From Companilactobacillus zhachilii (GTDB lineage: Bacteria; Bacillota; Bacilli; Lactobacillales; Lactobacillaceae): a DNA stretch of 64,000 bases. The translations under genes were made by a program, and so were the position numbers. Positions 32,760 to 42,439 of the stretch are shown in pieces; the first letter of the stretch is position 1; each line of letters begins with the position of its first letter. Location: assembly GCF_003606365.2 (NCBI RefSeq), contig NZ_CP031933.2, forward strand, positions 1,302,001-1,366,000. The letters are read 5' to 3'. The notes below the pieces were generated by a model. That model made no database searches. It was not told the DNA's origin and saw only the letters and a list, made by a program, of their open reading frames with translations.

Positions 32760-33773
32760 TTATAAATTGTCATCGAAAAATTCATTTAATTTTTCAAAAG
32801 GAATCAAGTCAGTTTTATCATATAAATCAACGTGTCCAGCATTAGGAACTTTGTAAAGTTCTTTAGGTTCGTTGGCAGCTTGATATGCATCTTCACTAAA
32901 TCCTAAGGAAATAGCCTTTTCACCTGCGATAAATAGTAATGGACGTGGTGAAACAGTTTCTAAGTCACTTAATGAGTAGAAGTTTAACAACTTAGCAAAA
33001 CTGGTTAATGTTGGGTGGGTCGTTGTGGCTGCAGCCCCACGTTGTGTACGGTAGAAGTCGTAAAATTCTTTAGAGAAGGCATCAGAATTTTCATCGATTT
33101 CTTCGGGAGTGCCACTTGTATAAGCAATTGCTTGTCCCGCAATTTCTTTAGTTCTTTGATTTGAAGCTTGGTCAACCATGGCAGTTTTACCCATAGCATC
33201 CCTTTGACCACGGGCAACGGCACCCATATCAGTTAAACTAACTGTGGCAATTGCTTTGAGTCGTGTATCAACTTTAGCTTCATTTAAAGCAAAACTACCA
33301 GAGGCACAAATACCAAGCACACCAATTTTGTCATTATCAACGTATTCTAAGCTTGTAAAGTAATCAACAGCAGCTGAAAAACTTTCCGAGTATAGGTCAG
33401 GGGCCATGGCATTTCGAGGAGAGCCATCACTTTCTCCCCAAAAGACCTGATCAAATGATAAAGTTACAAATCCATATTCAGCCATCTTAGTAGCGTACAG
33501 ATTAGCTGATTGTTCTTTGACTGCACCATTTGGCGCACCGACCACGATAGCAGGGTGAGTTGTGTTTTTATTTAAATCTTTTGGTGTAAATAAATTTCCA
33601 GCAATTGACATGCCATAAAGATTCTTAAAAGTTACTGGAGTTTTGTCGACCTTGTCACTTGTATACCAATTATTAGCTCCATTACTTTGATCACCAGTAG
33701 GTAGGTCAGTATTTCTTGATTGAACATTTTTAATACCAGCAGGATATGTTGGTAAATTCTTTTCTTGATCCAT
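32760..33773 (-). CDS. Alpha/beta hydrolase, dienelactone-hydrolase/YcjY-like
   Basis: The 337-residue cytosolic protein has an N-terminal extension, an alpha/beta hydrolase core with HPAIVVGAPNGAVKEQ, the elbow GVLGICASGSF, an acid region PRPLLFIAGEKA and a late His in NAGHVDLYD. The elbow GICASG has Cys where DLH-type enzymes place their nucleophile, so Ser or Cys chemistry is unresolved. It lies downstream of the frameshifted LysR gene on the same strand and may belong to its redox regulon. Confidence 0.8.
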   Translation of the reverse strand: MDQEKNLPTYPAGIKNVQSRNTDLPTGDQSNGANNWYTSDKVDKTPVTFKNLYGMSIAGNLFTPKDLNKNTTHPAIVVGAPNGAVKEQSANLYATKMAEYGFVTLSFDQVFWGESDGSPRNAMAPDLYSESFSAAVDYFTSLEYVDNDKIGVLGICASGSFALNEAKVDTRLKAIATVSLTDMGAVARGQRDAMGKTAMVDQASNQRTKEIAGQAIAYTSGTPEEIDENSDAFSKEFYDFYRTQRGAAATTTHPTLTSFAKLLNFYSLSDLETVSPRPLLFIAGEKAISLGFSEDAYQAANEPKELYKVPNAGHVDLYDKTDLIPFEKLNEFFDDNL

Positions 33774-33898
33774 AATATTCCTCTTTTGCTATTTGATAAA
33801 TTCATTATAGAAAGAGAATCCTAAAATTGCTAATACTTATAATCAATGGATTAGTATAACTATAAAGCATACTTAGCAAATCAGTATAACGTAAAGTA

Positions 33899-34770
33899 TC
33901 AATTAAGATCAGTAGTTATTTGTTTAAGAAATGCATCGGCAGCGATTGATAAACGGATATCCTTTTGCCAAACTAAACTGGCTCCAGCAGTGTGTCGCGG
34001 TTCTAAAGGGATAAAAGTTAAATCAGATTGATTGGTATTTACGATACCGTCTAGACAGAGTGCGTAGCCGACACCAGCCGAAACTAGCAGAGAAGCGTTA
34101 TACAGTAAGGTATAAGTTGCAACAATATTGAACTTGCGTTTACTTTCACCGTACCAACTATTTAATAAATTTAACATTCCTTTTTGGCCGGAAATAATAA
34201 TGTCATTACCTTCAAGATCACTTAACGCTAAGTGGTCTTTTTTTGCGAGTGGTGAACTGTTAGGAACTAATAACCCCAACGACTTTCACCCGGCAAATTT
34301 ATAAAATCATAATCACTTTTGTCAGCTGGTTCCATGACGACACCAAAATCGTAAACACCTGATTTTAATTGTGAGCGGATTTCATCGGCATTGGTACTAA
34401 CAATATTGGTTTGTATATGTGGATAAGATTTTCGTAAAGCATGAATCGATTGGGCAACATTGATAAAACTACGAGCTTCAGCAGCACCGATAACGACTGA
34501 TCCAGTAATATCTTGATCCTCATGGATATTCTTCAAGGTTTTATCAGTTAGTGACAAAATTTGATTCACTTGTGCTGAGAAGTATTCGCCACTGCTAGTT
34601 AATTCAATATTACGGCTACCACGTTCAAACAAAGTAACCCCTAATTCTTCTTCTAAACTTTTAAGCTGACGAGATACGGCGGGTTGAGAAACATGTAGTT
34701 GTTCCGCGGCACGACTGATATTCCGTTCACGGACGACAGCTTGAAAATATCTGAGTACACGTAATTCCAT
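33899..34770 (-). pseudogene. LysR-family regulator, frameshifted
   Basis: The N-terminal part (MELRVLRYFQAVVRERNISR, helix-turn-helix with AAEQLHVSQPAVSRQLKSLE) runs to a stop just after GESRWGY. The rest of the effector domain (GLLVPNSSPLAKKDHLAL onward) continues in another frame from 34279. Restoring one base near 34268-34275 (GGGGTTATTA) gives a continuous LysR protein of about 290 residues reading ESRWGLLVPN. The lesion could be real or a sequencing error. It is divergent from the DUF2255-SDR-AKR-ADH cluster, which it would be expected to regulate. Confidence 0.85.
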
Positions 34771-34888
34771 AATTACCTCCTATAACAAAAATGCATATAT
34801 TTCAATTAAATCTAAGCATTAGACATGACTACTGTCAAGCCTTAAGGTATTACTTGTGAACGACAGGGACTTAACGGAGGAATCAAAT

Positions 34889-35281
34889 ATGAATGATAGT
34901 AAAACTTCAACTTGGAGTAGCGAACAGTTGGAACAATTTTCTCAAGCTGATGATTTAAGAATTTCACCATTTTATAGTGATGGAAAAACTTATGGTACAC
35001 CAACTTGGATTTGGTCAGTCGTCGTTGATAAAAGACTATATGTTCGAGCTTGGAACGGACAACGTTCGCGTTGGTATCGATCAGCGGTACAACAAAGAGC
35101 TGGTCGAATGCATTTAGCGGGTGGTAATTTTGAAATTAGTTTTAAACCAATTATGGATAACCAATTAATTAAGCAAATCGATCAAGCTTATCGAATTAAG
35201 TATGCGGGCAGTTCCTATCTAGAGCCTATGCTTCAAACTGGTCCACAGAGTTCAACTTTAAATATCGTACCTAGACAATAG
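34889..35281 (+). CDS. DUF2255-family protein
   Basis: The 130-residue protein matches the DUF2255 pattern: WSSEQLEQFSQADDLRISPF, TPTWIWSVVVDKRLYVRAWNG, and SRWYRSAVQQRAGRMHLAG. The fold suggests a nitroreductase/PNPOx-like small barrel, but no activity is known. GGAGG lies nine bases before the ATG at 34889. It heads a four-gene block with an NAD(P)-binding protein, an aldo/keto reductase and a zinc alcohol dehydrogenase, with gaps of 10-20 bp, so an operon is likely. Confidence 0.82.
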   Translation: MNDSKTSTWSSEQLEQFSQADDLRISPFYSDGKTYGTPTWIWSVVVDKRLYVRAWNGQRSRWYRSAVQQRAGRMHLAGGNFEISFKPIMDNQLIKQIDQAYRIKYAGSSYLEPMLQTGPQSSTLNIVPRQ

Positions 35282-35299
35282 ACAAGAAGGTTTAATTAA

Positions 35300-35941
35300 A
35301 TGAAAAAAGTAACGATTATTGGTGCCCATGGCGCCACAGCACAAATTTTAACTAAGCGTCTTTTGAATGAGACAGATGACAAATTGATTTTGTTTTTGAG
35401 AAATGCCCAACGTCTAAATGCATACTCTGATAATGAACGTGTCACTTTAATTGATGGGAATGTTTTGAAGACTGATGAATTAGCTAATGCTATGAAACCG
35501 GCTGATATTATATATTCAAATGTCGGTGGCACTGACTTAGCTGACCAAACAGAAAGTATTTTAGCGGCAATGAAGCAAACAAATAAACAGCGATTAATTT
35601 TCATCAGTGCCTTAGGTGCTCATCGTGAAGTGCCAGGTAAATTTGGTGAATGGAATGAGCAAGCTATCGCCGCATTTTTGCCAGGCTTTCGTAAATCGGC
35701 TCAACTGTTGATTAATTCAGGAGTGATTTATACGGAAATTCGACCTTCATGGTTAACTAATAATGACGAAATTGATTATGAAGAAAAAACTTTAAATCAA
35801 TCATTAACTGGAACAGAAGTATCGCGTGCCAGTGTGGCTGATTTTGCTTTAAAGGTTATTAATGCCCCTGAACAATATCAGAAGGAAAGTATTGGTTTGA
35901 ATAAGCCCAATACTGATGGTGATAAACCAAGTTGGATGTAG
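35300..35941 (+). CDS. NAD(P)-binding atypical SDR protein
   Basis: The 213-residue protein has the glycine motif IIGAHGATAQILTKRLL at the N-terminus and a LIDGNVL strand. RLIFISALGAHREVPG replaces the classical YxxxK site, as in atypical SDRs of the NmrA/quinone-reductase type. It may reduce or sense a redox cofactor. It is second in the four-gene block. Confidence 0.82.
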   Translation: MKKVTIIGAHGATAQILTKRLLNETDDKLILFLRNAQRLNAYSDNERVTLIDGNVLKTDELANAMKPADIIYSNVGGTDLADQTESILAAMKQTNKQRLIFISALGAHREVPGKFGEWNEQAIAAFLPGFRKSAQLLINSGVIYTEIRPSWLTNNDEIDYEEKTLNQSLTGTEVSRASVADFALKVINAPEQYQKESIGLNKPNTDGDKPSWM

Positions 35942-35956
35942 AGAGGAAGTTATCTA

Positions 35957-36808
35957 ATGGAAACAATTAAGTTAAACAATGGTGTTGAAATGCCAGCTAA
36001 AGGTTATGGCGTGTTTCAAATAACTGATTTAAAACAATGTGAGACAAGTGTTATTGATGCATTTACAACTGGTTATCGCTTGTTAGATACCGCTGCAACA
36101 TATGGAAATGAAACTGCTGTTGGTAGTGCTATTAAGAAAAGCGGTGTGCCACGTGATGAAATCTTTATCTCATCAAAAGTATGGATTCAGGATGCTAGTT
36201 ACGAGAAAACGAAGGCTTCCTTTGCCAAAACACTAGAAAATTTACAAACAGATTATTTGGACCTGTATCTAATTCATATGCCTTATGGCGATTATCATGG
36301 GGCTTGGCGCGCGATGGAAGAACTTTATCGAGCTGGAAAAATCAAGGCAATTGGCGTTTGCAATTTTGAAGCCAATCGTTTGGCAGATTTGATTTTGACA
36401 CATGAAATAGTTCCAGCTATCAATCAAGTGGAAATGCATCCATTTTGGCAAGAAAAAGAATTACGTTCAGTTATGGATCGTTATGGAATTAGAACAATGG
36501 CTTGGGCACCTTTTGCGGAAGGTCGGCAAGGTATTTTCCATAATGAAATTTTGGCAACAATTGGAGCACAATATGGTAAAACACCAGCCCAAGTAGTTTT
36601 GCGTTGGTTGTATCAAAGTCATATCATTGCGATTCCGAAGTCGGTTCATTTAGAACGTATTCAACAGAATTTTGATATTGATGATTTTGAATTGTCACAA
36701 CAAGATATCATTCAAATTGAACATCTTGATCAAAGAAAACCTTTGATTTTGAATATTCATGATTTGAATGAGGTTTATCGTTTACATGGAATTACATTTG
36801 AACAATAG
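35957..36808 (+). CDS. Aldo/keto reductase
   Basis: The 283-residue TIM-barrel protein has the AKR5-like pattern: YRLLDTAATYGNETAVG with the catalytic Asp and Tyr, FISSKVW with Lys, and LIHMPYG with His. IGVCNFEANRL and IPKSVHLERIQQN bind NADPH. It reduces aldehydes and ketones to alcohols. It is third in the block, 16 bp after the SDR gene and 12 bp before the ADH start. Confidence 0.9.
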   Translation: METIKLNNGVEMPAKGYGVFQITDLKQCETSVIDAFTTGYRLLDTAATYGNETAVGSAIKKSGVPRDEIFISSKVWIQDASYEKTKASFAKTLENLQTDYLDLYLIHMPYGDYHGAWRAMEELYRAGKIKAIGVCNFEANRLADLILTHEIVPAINQVEMHPFWQEKELRSVMDRYGIRTMAWAPFAEGRQGIFHNEILATIGAQYGKTPAQVVLRWLYQSHIIAIPKSVHLERIQQNFDIDDFELSQQDIIQIEHLDQRKPLILNIHDLNEVYRLHGITFEQ

Positions 36809-36819
36809 GAGTGAATAAA

Positions 36820-37863
36820 TTGGAAAAAGTAAAAGCTTTAGTAGCAGATCATTCAGCATTTGATTCATTTCATCATACAGTTATAACAAGACGTTCATTA
36901 AGAGCTGATGATGTAGCAATTGATATAAAATATTGTGGTATTTGTCATTCAGATATTGCTCAGGTTGAGATGATAGATAGTTTTCAACATCCAGTTGTAC
37001 CAGGACATGAGATTACAGGAATAGTTAGTGCAGTTGGCGCAAACGTTAAAGATCACAAAGTTGGTGACCGTGTTGGGGTAGGTTGTTTCGTGGATTCTTG
37101 CGGTAAGTGCAAATATTGTAAAGCGGGACAAGAGCAGTTTTGTGAAAAGGGTGTTGTCGCAGTATTCAATGCCCCAGATTATGAAGGTAATATCACCGCT
37201 GGTGGATATTCACAATCATTAGTTGTTAAAGATCATTTTGTATTGGATATTCCAGATAATCTTGATTTAGCGGATGCTAGTCCCTTGTTGTGTGCAGGAA
37301 TCACGACTTATAATCCATTAAAACGTTATGGTGTTGGTAAGGGTTCCAAAGTCGCAGTCGTCGGATTAGGTGGCTTAGGTCATATTGCAGTTCAGTTTGC
37401 TAGCAAAATGGGTGCAGAAGTTACTGTTTTGGGTCATTCCGAAAGCAAACGTAATGAAGCTAATCAATTTGGGGCCACTAGTTATGAAATTTTGAAATCT
37501 GATCAAGATTTTGATAAATTAGCAGGAAAATTTGATTTTATTTTAAATACAGTTGCAGTTAAATTGAATTTAGATAATTACTTAAAGTTATTGAATGTTA
37601 ATGGTATCTTTTGTTTCGTTGGTTTAACGGCAGAAGAACAAGAGTTTAATATTTTAAATATGTTTAACAAACAGGCTACGATGACGGTTTCCAATGTAGG
37701 TGGCATTGCCATGACACAAGAAATGTTAAATTTTGCGGCTGAAAATGATGTTAGACCTATGATTGAAATGATAGGGATTGACGATGTTCCAGAAGCTTAT
37801 CAACGTGTGATAGATAGTGATGTACATTATCGATTTGTGATTGATATGAGTACTTTAGATTAA
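36820..37863 (+). CDS. Zinc-dependent NAD(P) alcohol dehydrogenase, YahK-like
   Basis: The 347-residue MDR enzyme has catalytic-zinc ligands in KYCGICHSD and GHEITG, and the structural-zinc lobe SCGKCKYCKAGQEQFC with its four cysteines. The Rossmann motif is VVGLGGLGHIAVQ. It belongs to the cinnamyl-alcohol/aldehyde reductase (YahK) group. I favour the TTG at 36820, spaced eight bases from AGGAG, over the GTG at 36811 that overlaps it. It ends the four-gene redox block. Confidence 0.9.
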   Translation: MEKVKALVADHSAFDSFHHTVITRRSLRADDVAIDIKYCGICHSDIAQVEMIDSFQHPVVPGHEITGIVSAVGANVKDHKVGDRVGVGCFVDSCGKCKYCKAGQEQFCEKGVVAVFNAPDYEGNITAGGYSQSLVVKDHFVLDIPDNLDLADASPLLCAGITTYNPLKRYGVGKGSKVAVVGLGGLGHIAVQFASKMGAEVTVLGHSESKRNEANQFGATSYEILKSDQDFDKLAGKFDFILNTVAVKLNLDNYLKLLNVNGIFCFVGLTAEEQEFNILNMFNKQATMTVSNVGGIAMTQEMLNFAAENDVRPMIEMIGIDDVPEAYQRVIDSDVHYRFVIDMSTLD

Positions 37864-37903
37864 AGAAAATGAAAAAATATACCTTGGTTTCGAGTATGAA
37901 GTC

Positions 37904-37946
37904 AAAAATCTCAGTAATCAAAAATCGGATTACTGAGATTTTTTTG
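37904..37946 (+). terminator. C-type hairpin terminator
   Basis: Perfect arms AAAAATCTCAGTAATC and GATTACTGAGATTTTT with an AAAAATCG loop and a trailing T run. Confidence 0.85.
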
Positions 37947-38011
37947 TAACTAAATAGACAAATTGTTTTTCAATAATGTCTGGAAGAACTTTCTTATTAT
38001 TATCGTAATAG

Positions 38012-38218
38012 ATGTCGTCTTTTAATAAGACTCCCAATGAGTTTCTGAATGATTATCGAATGTCGCTGGCGACAATGCTTTTGACGGATTCAAAGCAGAC
38101 TTTGGCAGATATTTCTGATACGTGTGGATTCCAAACTGCGAGTTATTTTGGTAGACGATTTAAGCAGTCATTCGGTACGACACCAAAACAGTACCGAATG
38201 AAAATCATGAATAAATAG
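38012..38218 (+). pseudogene. AraC-family regulator, C-terminal HTH remnant
   Basis: The 68 residues visible correspond to the end of the first and the whole second helix-turn-helix of an AraC DNA-binding domain: KTPNEFLNDYRMSLATMLL, LADISDTCGFQTASYFGRRF and SFGTTPKQYR. An in-frame stop directly precedes the ATG, and no effector domain or first HTH is found upstream in any frame. It is best seen as a decayed gene. Confidence 0.75.
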
Positions 38219-38304
38219 TGGAATGGGGAAATTCTCATGGTTGCGTTTACAATAATACTTCGATAAGGTTAATAGGTAATCTTTAAAGGTGAGAGGATTT
38301 TACT

Positions 38305-39129
38305 ATGTATAAAATGATTGTGTGTGATCTTGATGAAACGTTAATGAATGATGATGGAAGTTTGTCTGATAAAAATGCTAAAGCAATTCAAGCGGCTACA
38401 GCTAAAGGGGTTCATTTTGTTGTAAACTCCGGTCGTAGCTATACGTCATTTCAAAATGATTTAGAAACAATGCACTTACGTGACCAACCGAATGAGTATT
38501 CAATTTCATATAATGGTGGGTTAGTTTTAGAAAATAAAAATAATAAACCATTAATTATCAATGCGATGCCATTTGACGTTGCCAAAGCAGTCTTTGAAGT
38601 TGGAGCAGCTGATCACAACGCGGCTACTCATGTCTATACGCAAAATAAATTGTATATTTATAATCCAACAAGTGATGATTCAAATTATTTGAAGACACGT
38701 GGCGTATCTTATGAAGTAATGGACGAGCCTGAATTTAATCAATTCAAGGACCAAAATATTATGAAAGTTATTATGGCTTTACCAACGGTCGACGAACGTA
38801 AGGCAATGCGTGATGCTGTTTTAAACAAAGTCGATGCAAGTAAATTGGCGGTTACTTTTTCTTCCGGTCGCTATGTTGAATTTAATCCGGCTGGAATTGA
38901 TAAAGGTAGTGCCTCAGTTCAATTGGGTAAATTACTTGATATCAAGCCAGAAGAGATTATTGCGGCAGGTGATAATAGTAATGATTTACCAATGTTAAAA
39001 GTAGTGGGTCTACCAGTCAGTGTTGCTAACGGAATTGATACTGTGAAAGCTGCTGCTAAGTATGTGACAAAGGCCAATAATAACCAAGATGCTTTGGCTG
39101 AAGTTATCGATAAATTTGTTTTGAAATAA
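38305..39129 (+). CDS. Cof-type HAD-IIB hydrolase
   Basis: The 274-residue protein has VCDLDETLMNDDG (motif I, with the variant DLDET), NSGRSYTSF (motif II), a C2 cap and AAGDNSNDLPMLK with VSVANG. It is the fourth Cof-type phosphatase in the window and the only one with Glu in place of Gly in motif I. GTGAGAGGAT lies upstream and a terminator follows. Confidence 0.9.
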   Translation: MYKMIVCDLDETLMNDDGSLSDKNAKAIQAATAKGVHFVVNSGRSYTSFQNDLETMHLRDQPNEYSISYNGGLVLENKNNKPLIINAMPFDVAKAVFEVGAADHNAATHVYTQNKLYIYNPTSDDSNYLKTRGVSYEVMDEPEFNQFKDQNIMKVIMALPTVDERKAMRDAVLNKVDASKLAVTFSSGRYVEFNPAGIDKGSASVQLGKLLDIKPEEIIAAGDNSNDLPMLKVVGLPVSVANGIDTVKAAAKYVTKANNNQDALAEVIDKFVLK

Positions 39130-39131
39130 AT

Positions 39132-39185
39132 AAAAAAATGAACTCTTATACTGAATTATTATTTCAGTTAAGAGTTCATTTTTTT
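39132..39185. terminator. Bidirectional terminator
   Basis: Arms AAATGAACTCTTATACTGAA and TTCAGTTAAGAGTTCATTT with flanking A and T runs. Confidence 0.85.
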
Positions 39186-40179
39186 ACTTGATTAATTTAT
39201 CGATTTGTTCAACTTCATCAGTTGAGAATTGGAGATTATCTAGTGCTTTGAGATTTTCGTCCAGATGGTCGTTACTTGTTGTTCCAATAATGACACTGGC
39301 AACAACGGGATCACGTAATAACCAAGCTAATGACATTTGACTAAGTGTTTGGTTACGTTCCTTGGCAATATCGTTTAATTTATTCAATTTTGCGACTAAT
39401 GCTTCCGGTCCGTTATCGAGTAAACTGGCATTTGTATGATGAATATTGAAATCCTTTGAAATTCCACCAAGGTAACGGTCAGATAATAGTCCTTCACAAA
39501 GTGGACCATAGGCGATTGCACCAGCGCCATTGTCTCGAAGCACTTGAGCAATTCCGCTTTTTTCTACGTGGTCATTTAAAAGATTCATACTCATTTGATC
39601 TAAAACAAATGGGGTGCCAAGTTGTTTGAATAAGGCAATGGCCTTCTTCAATTCAGGAACTTCATAGTTTGAAACGCCAACATATAAAGCTTTACCAGAA
39701 CGAACGATATCATCTAATGCTCTAACGGTCTCTTCAATTGGAGTCTTATCATCGTAACGATGAGCATAATAAATATCAACATAATCCAAATTAAGTCTAG
39801 CTAAGGAATCGTTGATACCTTGTAATAGTGACTTGCGTGAAGTTCCAATTCCGTAAGGACCATCATGAATTTCATAGCCCACCTTAGTGGAAATAACTAG
39901 TTCATCACGATAAGGTTTCAAATCATTCTTCAAAATTTGTCCCAGTAATTCCTCGGAACTACCGAAACCGACATTGCCGTCACCATAGTGATTAGCAACG
40001 TCAAAATGAAATACCCCTTTGTCAAAAGCATGTAAAATCACATCACGGCGATCACTAAATGGATCAGCACTACCGAAGTGACGCCATAATCCTAGCGAAA
40101 TTGGTGGTAACATTAAACCAGTCTTACCAGCGTGGCGAACTGAATTATTTTCATAACGATTTTTTGATGCAGTGTACAT
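39184..40179 (-). CDS. Aldo/keto reductase, YghZ/AKR14-like
   Basis: The 331-residue TIM-barrel protein has FHFDVANHYGDGNVGFGSSEELLG with the catalytic Asp/Tyr, VISTKVGY with Lys, and DIYYAHRYDDKTPIEET with His. The GSSEE variant and C-terminal SVIIGTTSNDHLDENL fit the L-glyceraldehyde-3-phosphate reductase (YghZ) group. It reduces aldehydes using NADPH. The ATG at 40179 has GGGAGGTTGAGGAT upstream, better placed than the earlier ATG. Confidence 0.88.
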   Translation of the reverse strand: MYTASKNRYENNSVRHAGKTGLMLPPISLGLWRHFGSADPFSDRRDVILHAFDKGVFHFDVANHYGDGNVGFGSSEELLGQILKNDLKPYRDELVISTKVGYEIHDGPYGIGTSRKSLLQGINDSLARLNLDYVDIYYAHRYDDKTPIEETVRALDDIVRSGKALYVGVSNYEVPELKKAIALFKQLGTPFVLDQMSMNLLNDHVEKSGIAQVLRDNGAGAIAYGPLCEGLLSDRYLGGISKDFNIHHTNASLLDNGPEALVAKLNKLNDIAKERNQTLSQMSLAWLLRDPVVASVIIGTTSNDHLDENLKALDNLQFSTDEVEQIDKLIK

Positions 40180-40358
40180 ATCCTCAACCTCCCGATTATT
40201 CTTACCATTCAATAGTAATACAGTGGAAACGGTTACTCAATAATAACTGATTTTGATTAGTATAAAGAAGAGTTAGGAGCATATCTAATAGGAGTATTAT
40301 ATATAACGTCAGATTAGTCTAATAATATTGAATTAAATAATTAAGAAGGTATCAAACG

Positions 40359-40763
40359 ATGAATGTAAAATTTAGCGAAGTTCTTGAAGCAATTAAAGGT
40401 GCAGGGGATGATGTAAATTACTATTATGATAAAAAGACCCAAACTATTTCTTTTACTTCGGAGTATGACGATGAGGAAGCCGATGATATTGAAGATGATT
40501 TTGATAGTCATATCATGTTGCCTTCTAAATATGATATAAATGATTATCACATTATGGAAGAATTCATTTGGAATCTTAAAGATGAAGGGCAACAAAGCCA
40601 ACTTGAGAATGCCATTAATGGTCGCGGAGCATTTCACTATTTTCGTAATTTAGTTGACCAATTTGGCATCACACAAGAATGGTACGATTTTCAAGATGCA
40701 ACTTATAAAAATATTGCTTGTGCGTGGTGTGAGGAAAATAAGCTTAATATTATAGATAAATGA
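40359..40763 (+). CDS. UPF0158-family protein
   Basis: The 134-residue acidic protein matches the UPF0158 pattern, with HIMLPSKYDINDYHIMEEFIWNL and ENAINGRGAFHYFRNLVDQFGITQEWYDF near the centre. No enzymatic role is established for the family. It is monocistronic with AGAAGG upstream and a terminator about 80 bp downstream. Confidence 0.82.
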   Translation: MNVKFSEVLEAIKGAGDDVNYYYDKKTQTISFTSEYDDEEADDIEDDFDSHIMLPSKYDINDYHIMEEFIWNLKDEGQQSQLENAINGRGAFHYFRNLVDQFGITQEWYDFQDATYKNIACAWCEENKLNIIDK

Positions 40764-40844
40764 TACTAAAGGAACTTACAAATCAATTACTAAAAATTGT
40801 CTTCAGGTGAAATTGTATTGATTTTTCTTGCTGTAATATTAAAT

Positions 40845-40890
40845 AGCTAAAAAGGGCAACCAAATCATTTATCTGGTTGCCCTTTTAGCT
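40845..40890. terminator. Bidirectional terminator
   Basis: Perfect arms AGCTAAAAAGGGCAACCA and TGGTTGCCCTTTTAGCT. Confidence 0.85.
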
Positions 40891-41101
40891 ATTTTGTTGG
40901 TTCAATTAGATGGTAATAAATCATATGTATGGCTGATAACAATAAAGTTATCATGAAAGTCCATCCGAAAACACCTTGTGGTCGATTGTAAGCAAAAATA
41001 GGTGTGACACTAGATAAGCCTGCTTTTTTTGCTATTAATATAAACAGTATTATTTGTATAACCCAGACTATTATTAGTAGCCGTCTTAATCTTTTTCGCA
41101 T
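40889..41101 (-). CDS. Small two-helix membrane protein, unknown
   Basis: The 70-residue product has a basic N-terminus, two hydrophobic helices (residues 8-25 and 45-63) and no recognised motif. It is supported by a terminator right after its stop codon and by the absence of any competing gene. Confidence 0.55.
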   Translation of the reverse strand: MRKRLRRLLIIVWVIQIILFILIAKKAGLSSVTPIFAYNRPQGVFGWTFMITLLLSAIHMIYYHLIEPTK

Positions 41102-41224
41102 CTTATGATATCTCCAAGATTATTATATTTATCATAAATATCGTAGCACTAAAAGCTATTAGAAATTTCTTTTCGGTGGATTTATCGGGGAAAAGAGAGT
41201 AGTACGAACATGTTTAATTTTCGA

Positions 41225-41340
41225 ATATTAAATTAAACGATTCTAGTAATCCGATATTTGATTACTAGAATCATTTGTTTTAAGTGGAAAAAGTTATGTT
41301 TTGTTACCCGCTGATGCCGCATGTTTAAAGACAATACCAG
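41225..41340 (-). repeat. C-type repeat copy with hairpin
   Basis: Hairpin arms ATTCTAGTAATC and GATTACTAGAAT (41240-41272) are followed by the family flank in reverse (AAGTGGAAAAAGTTATGTTT, then GCATGTTTAAAG). The remaining gap 41102-41514 holds only an inverted ATGATGT/ACATCAT pair near 41422 and the GDPD promoter region. Confidence 0.75.
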
Positions 41341-41514
41341 CTTTGTTTAGAACTTGAATGCACTTTTTAAATTTAGTTATTTATTCGTATATTTTAGCCA
41401 ACATGTTTTTTTTCGTGATGTTATGATGTAATCACATCATGGTGGGAGAAAGAATCGCAACAAGATATTCTTCTGTTAATGTTGAACAAATGATTTTATA
41501 CGTAAGGAAGAAAC

Positions 41515-42351
41515 ATGAAAGTTAATCCGAGTAAATTTTTAAAGAAACTACATCAGAATAAATTCTTAATTATTGTTCATCGTGGTTCACATGGTGGAAA
41601 CATTATTGAGAATACGAGCGACGCGGTTAAAGTTTCACAACTGCAACATGCTGATATTGTTGAGATGGATATTTCTATGTCGACTGATAACGACTTCTTC
41701 GTTTTCCACGATGGGGGAGAAAAACGTCTTTTGGATGAAAATCGTAATATTCAAGAGCTTTCGACAGCTGAGATTAACTCTAAACATTTTAGAAATGCTT
41801 TAGGCGATACGATTTCTAAGTCTGTCGAAACGTTCGATTATTTCTATAACCATATAAATCATGATGTCTTCTTAAATATTGATCGATCATGGGATTATTG
41901 GGATACGTTCTTGCCAGAGCTAGATAATTATGAAGTGATGCGAGAATACTTTATCTTGAAATCACCAGTTAAACGTGAGTATTTAGAAAAACTGAATAAT
42001 CATTCGGTGCAATATTTATATTTTCCGATTGTCACCAATGTAGAGGAATTAGAAGTTCTAGCTGATTATCCTAATTTGAATATTGTTGGATTTGAAATTA
42101 TTGAAAAAGGTTTACGTTTTGAACTAGTTAATGCACCGTCTTTTGATAAATATCGCAATGGTGATTACATGTTTCTTAGCAACAGTATCAGATTGAATGA
42201 TAAGAATGTTTTGTTTGGCGGATTGGACGACAATTTAGCACTATTGTCAGGGATGGATCAAAGCTGGACGAAAACACTAGATTTTGGAATCAATGCGATT
42301 CAAACTGATTGGCCAGATGTATTGAACGAGTACAGAAGTCATTTAATTTAA
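41515..42351 (+). CDS. Glycerophosphodiester phosphodiesterase family protein
   Basis: The 278-residue protein starts its TIM barrel with LIIVHRGSHGGNIIENTSDA and DIVEMDISMSTDNDFFVFHDGG, the GDPD catalytic pattern HRG...EN...E.D...HD. It would release glycerol-3-phosphate from glycerophosphodiesters, or act on a related phosphodiester. Sequence after the first 70 residues is divergent. There is no signal peptide, so the enzyme is cytosolic. AAGGAAGAAAC precedes the ATG. Confidence 0.87.
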   Translation: MKVNPSKFLKKLHQNKFLIIVHRGSHGGNIIENTSDAVKVSQLQHADIVEMDISMSTDNDFFVFHDGGEKRLLDENRNIQELSTAEINSKHFRNALGDTISKSVETFDYFYNHINHDVFLNIDRSWDYWDTFLPELDNYEVMREYFILKSPVKREYLEKLNNHSVQYLYFPIVTNVEELEVLADYPNLNIVGFEIIEKGLRFELVNAPSFDKYRNGDYMFLSNSIRLNDKNVLFGGLDDNLALLSGMDQSWTKTLDFGINAIQTDWPDVLNEYRSHLI

Positions 42352-42376
42352 GACTTAGGTAATTGTAAATAAAACC

Positions 42377-42439
42377 CAAATAACCATCTATTTTCGACCT
42401 ACATTAAAATTGGTTGAAAATAGATGGTTATTTATTTTT
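42377..42439. terminator. Bidirectional terminator
   Basis: Long arms AAATAACCATCTATTTTC and GAAAATAGATGGTTATTT enclose a 20-base loop between convergent genes. Confidence 0.85.

Noticed and set aside
41422..41440. ATGATGT/ACATCAT inverted pair as an operator upstream of the GDPD gene
   Set aside because: Short arms in AT-rich DNA, no second copy in the window, so chance is likely.
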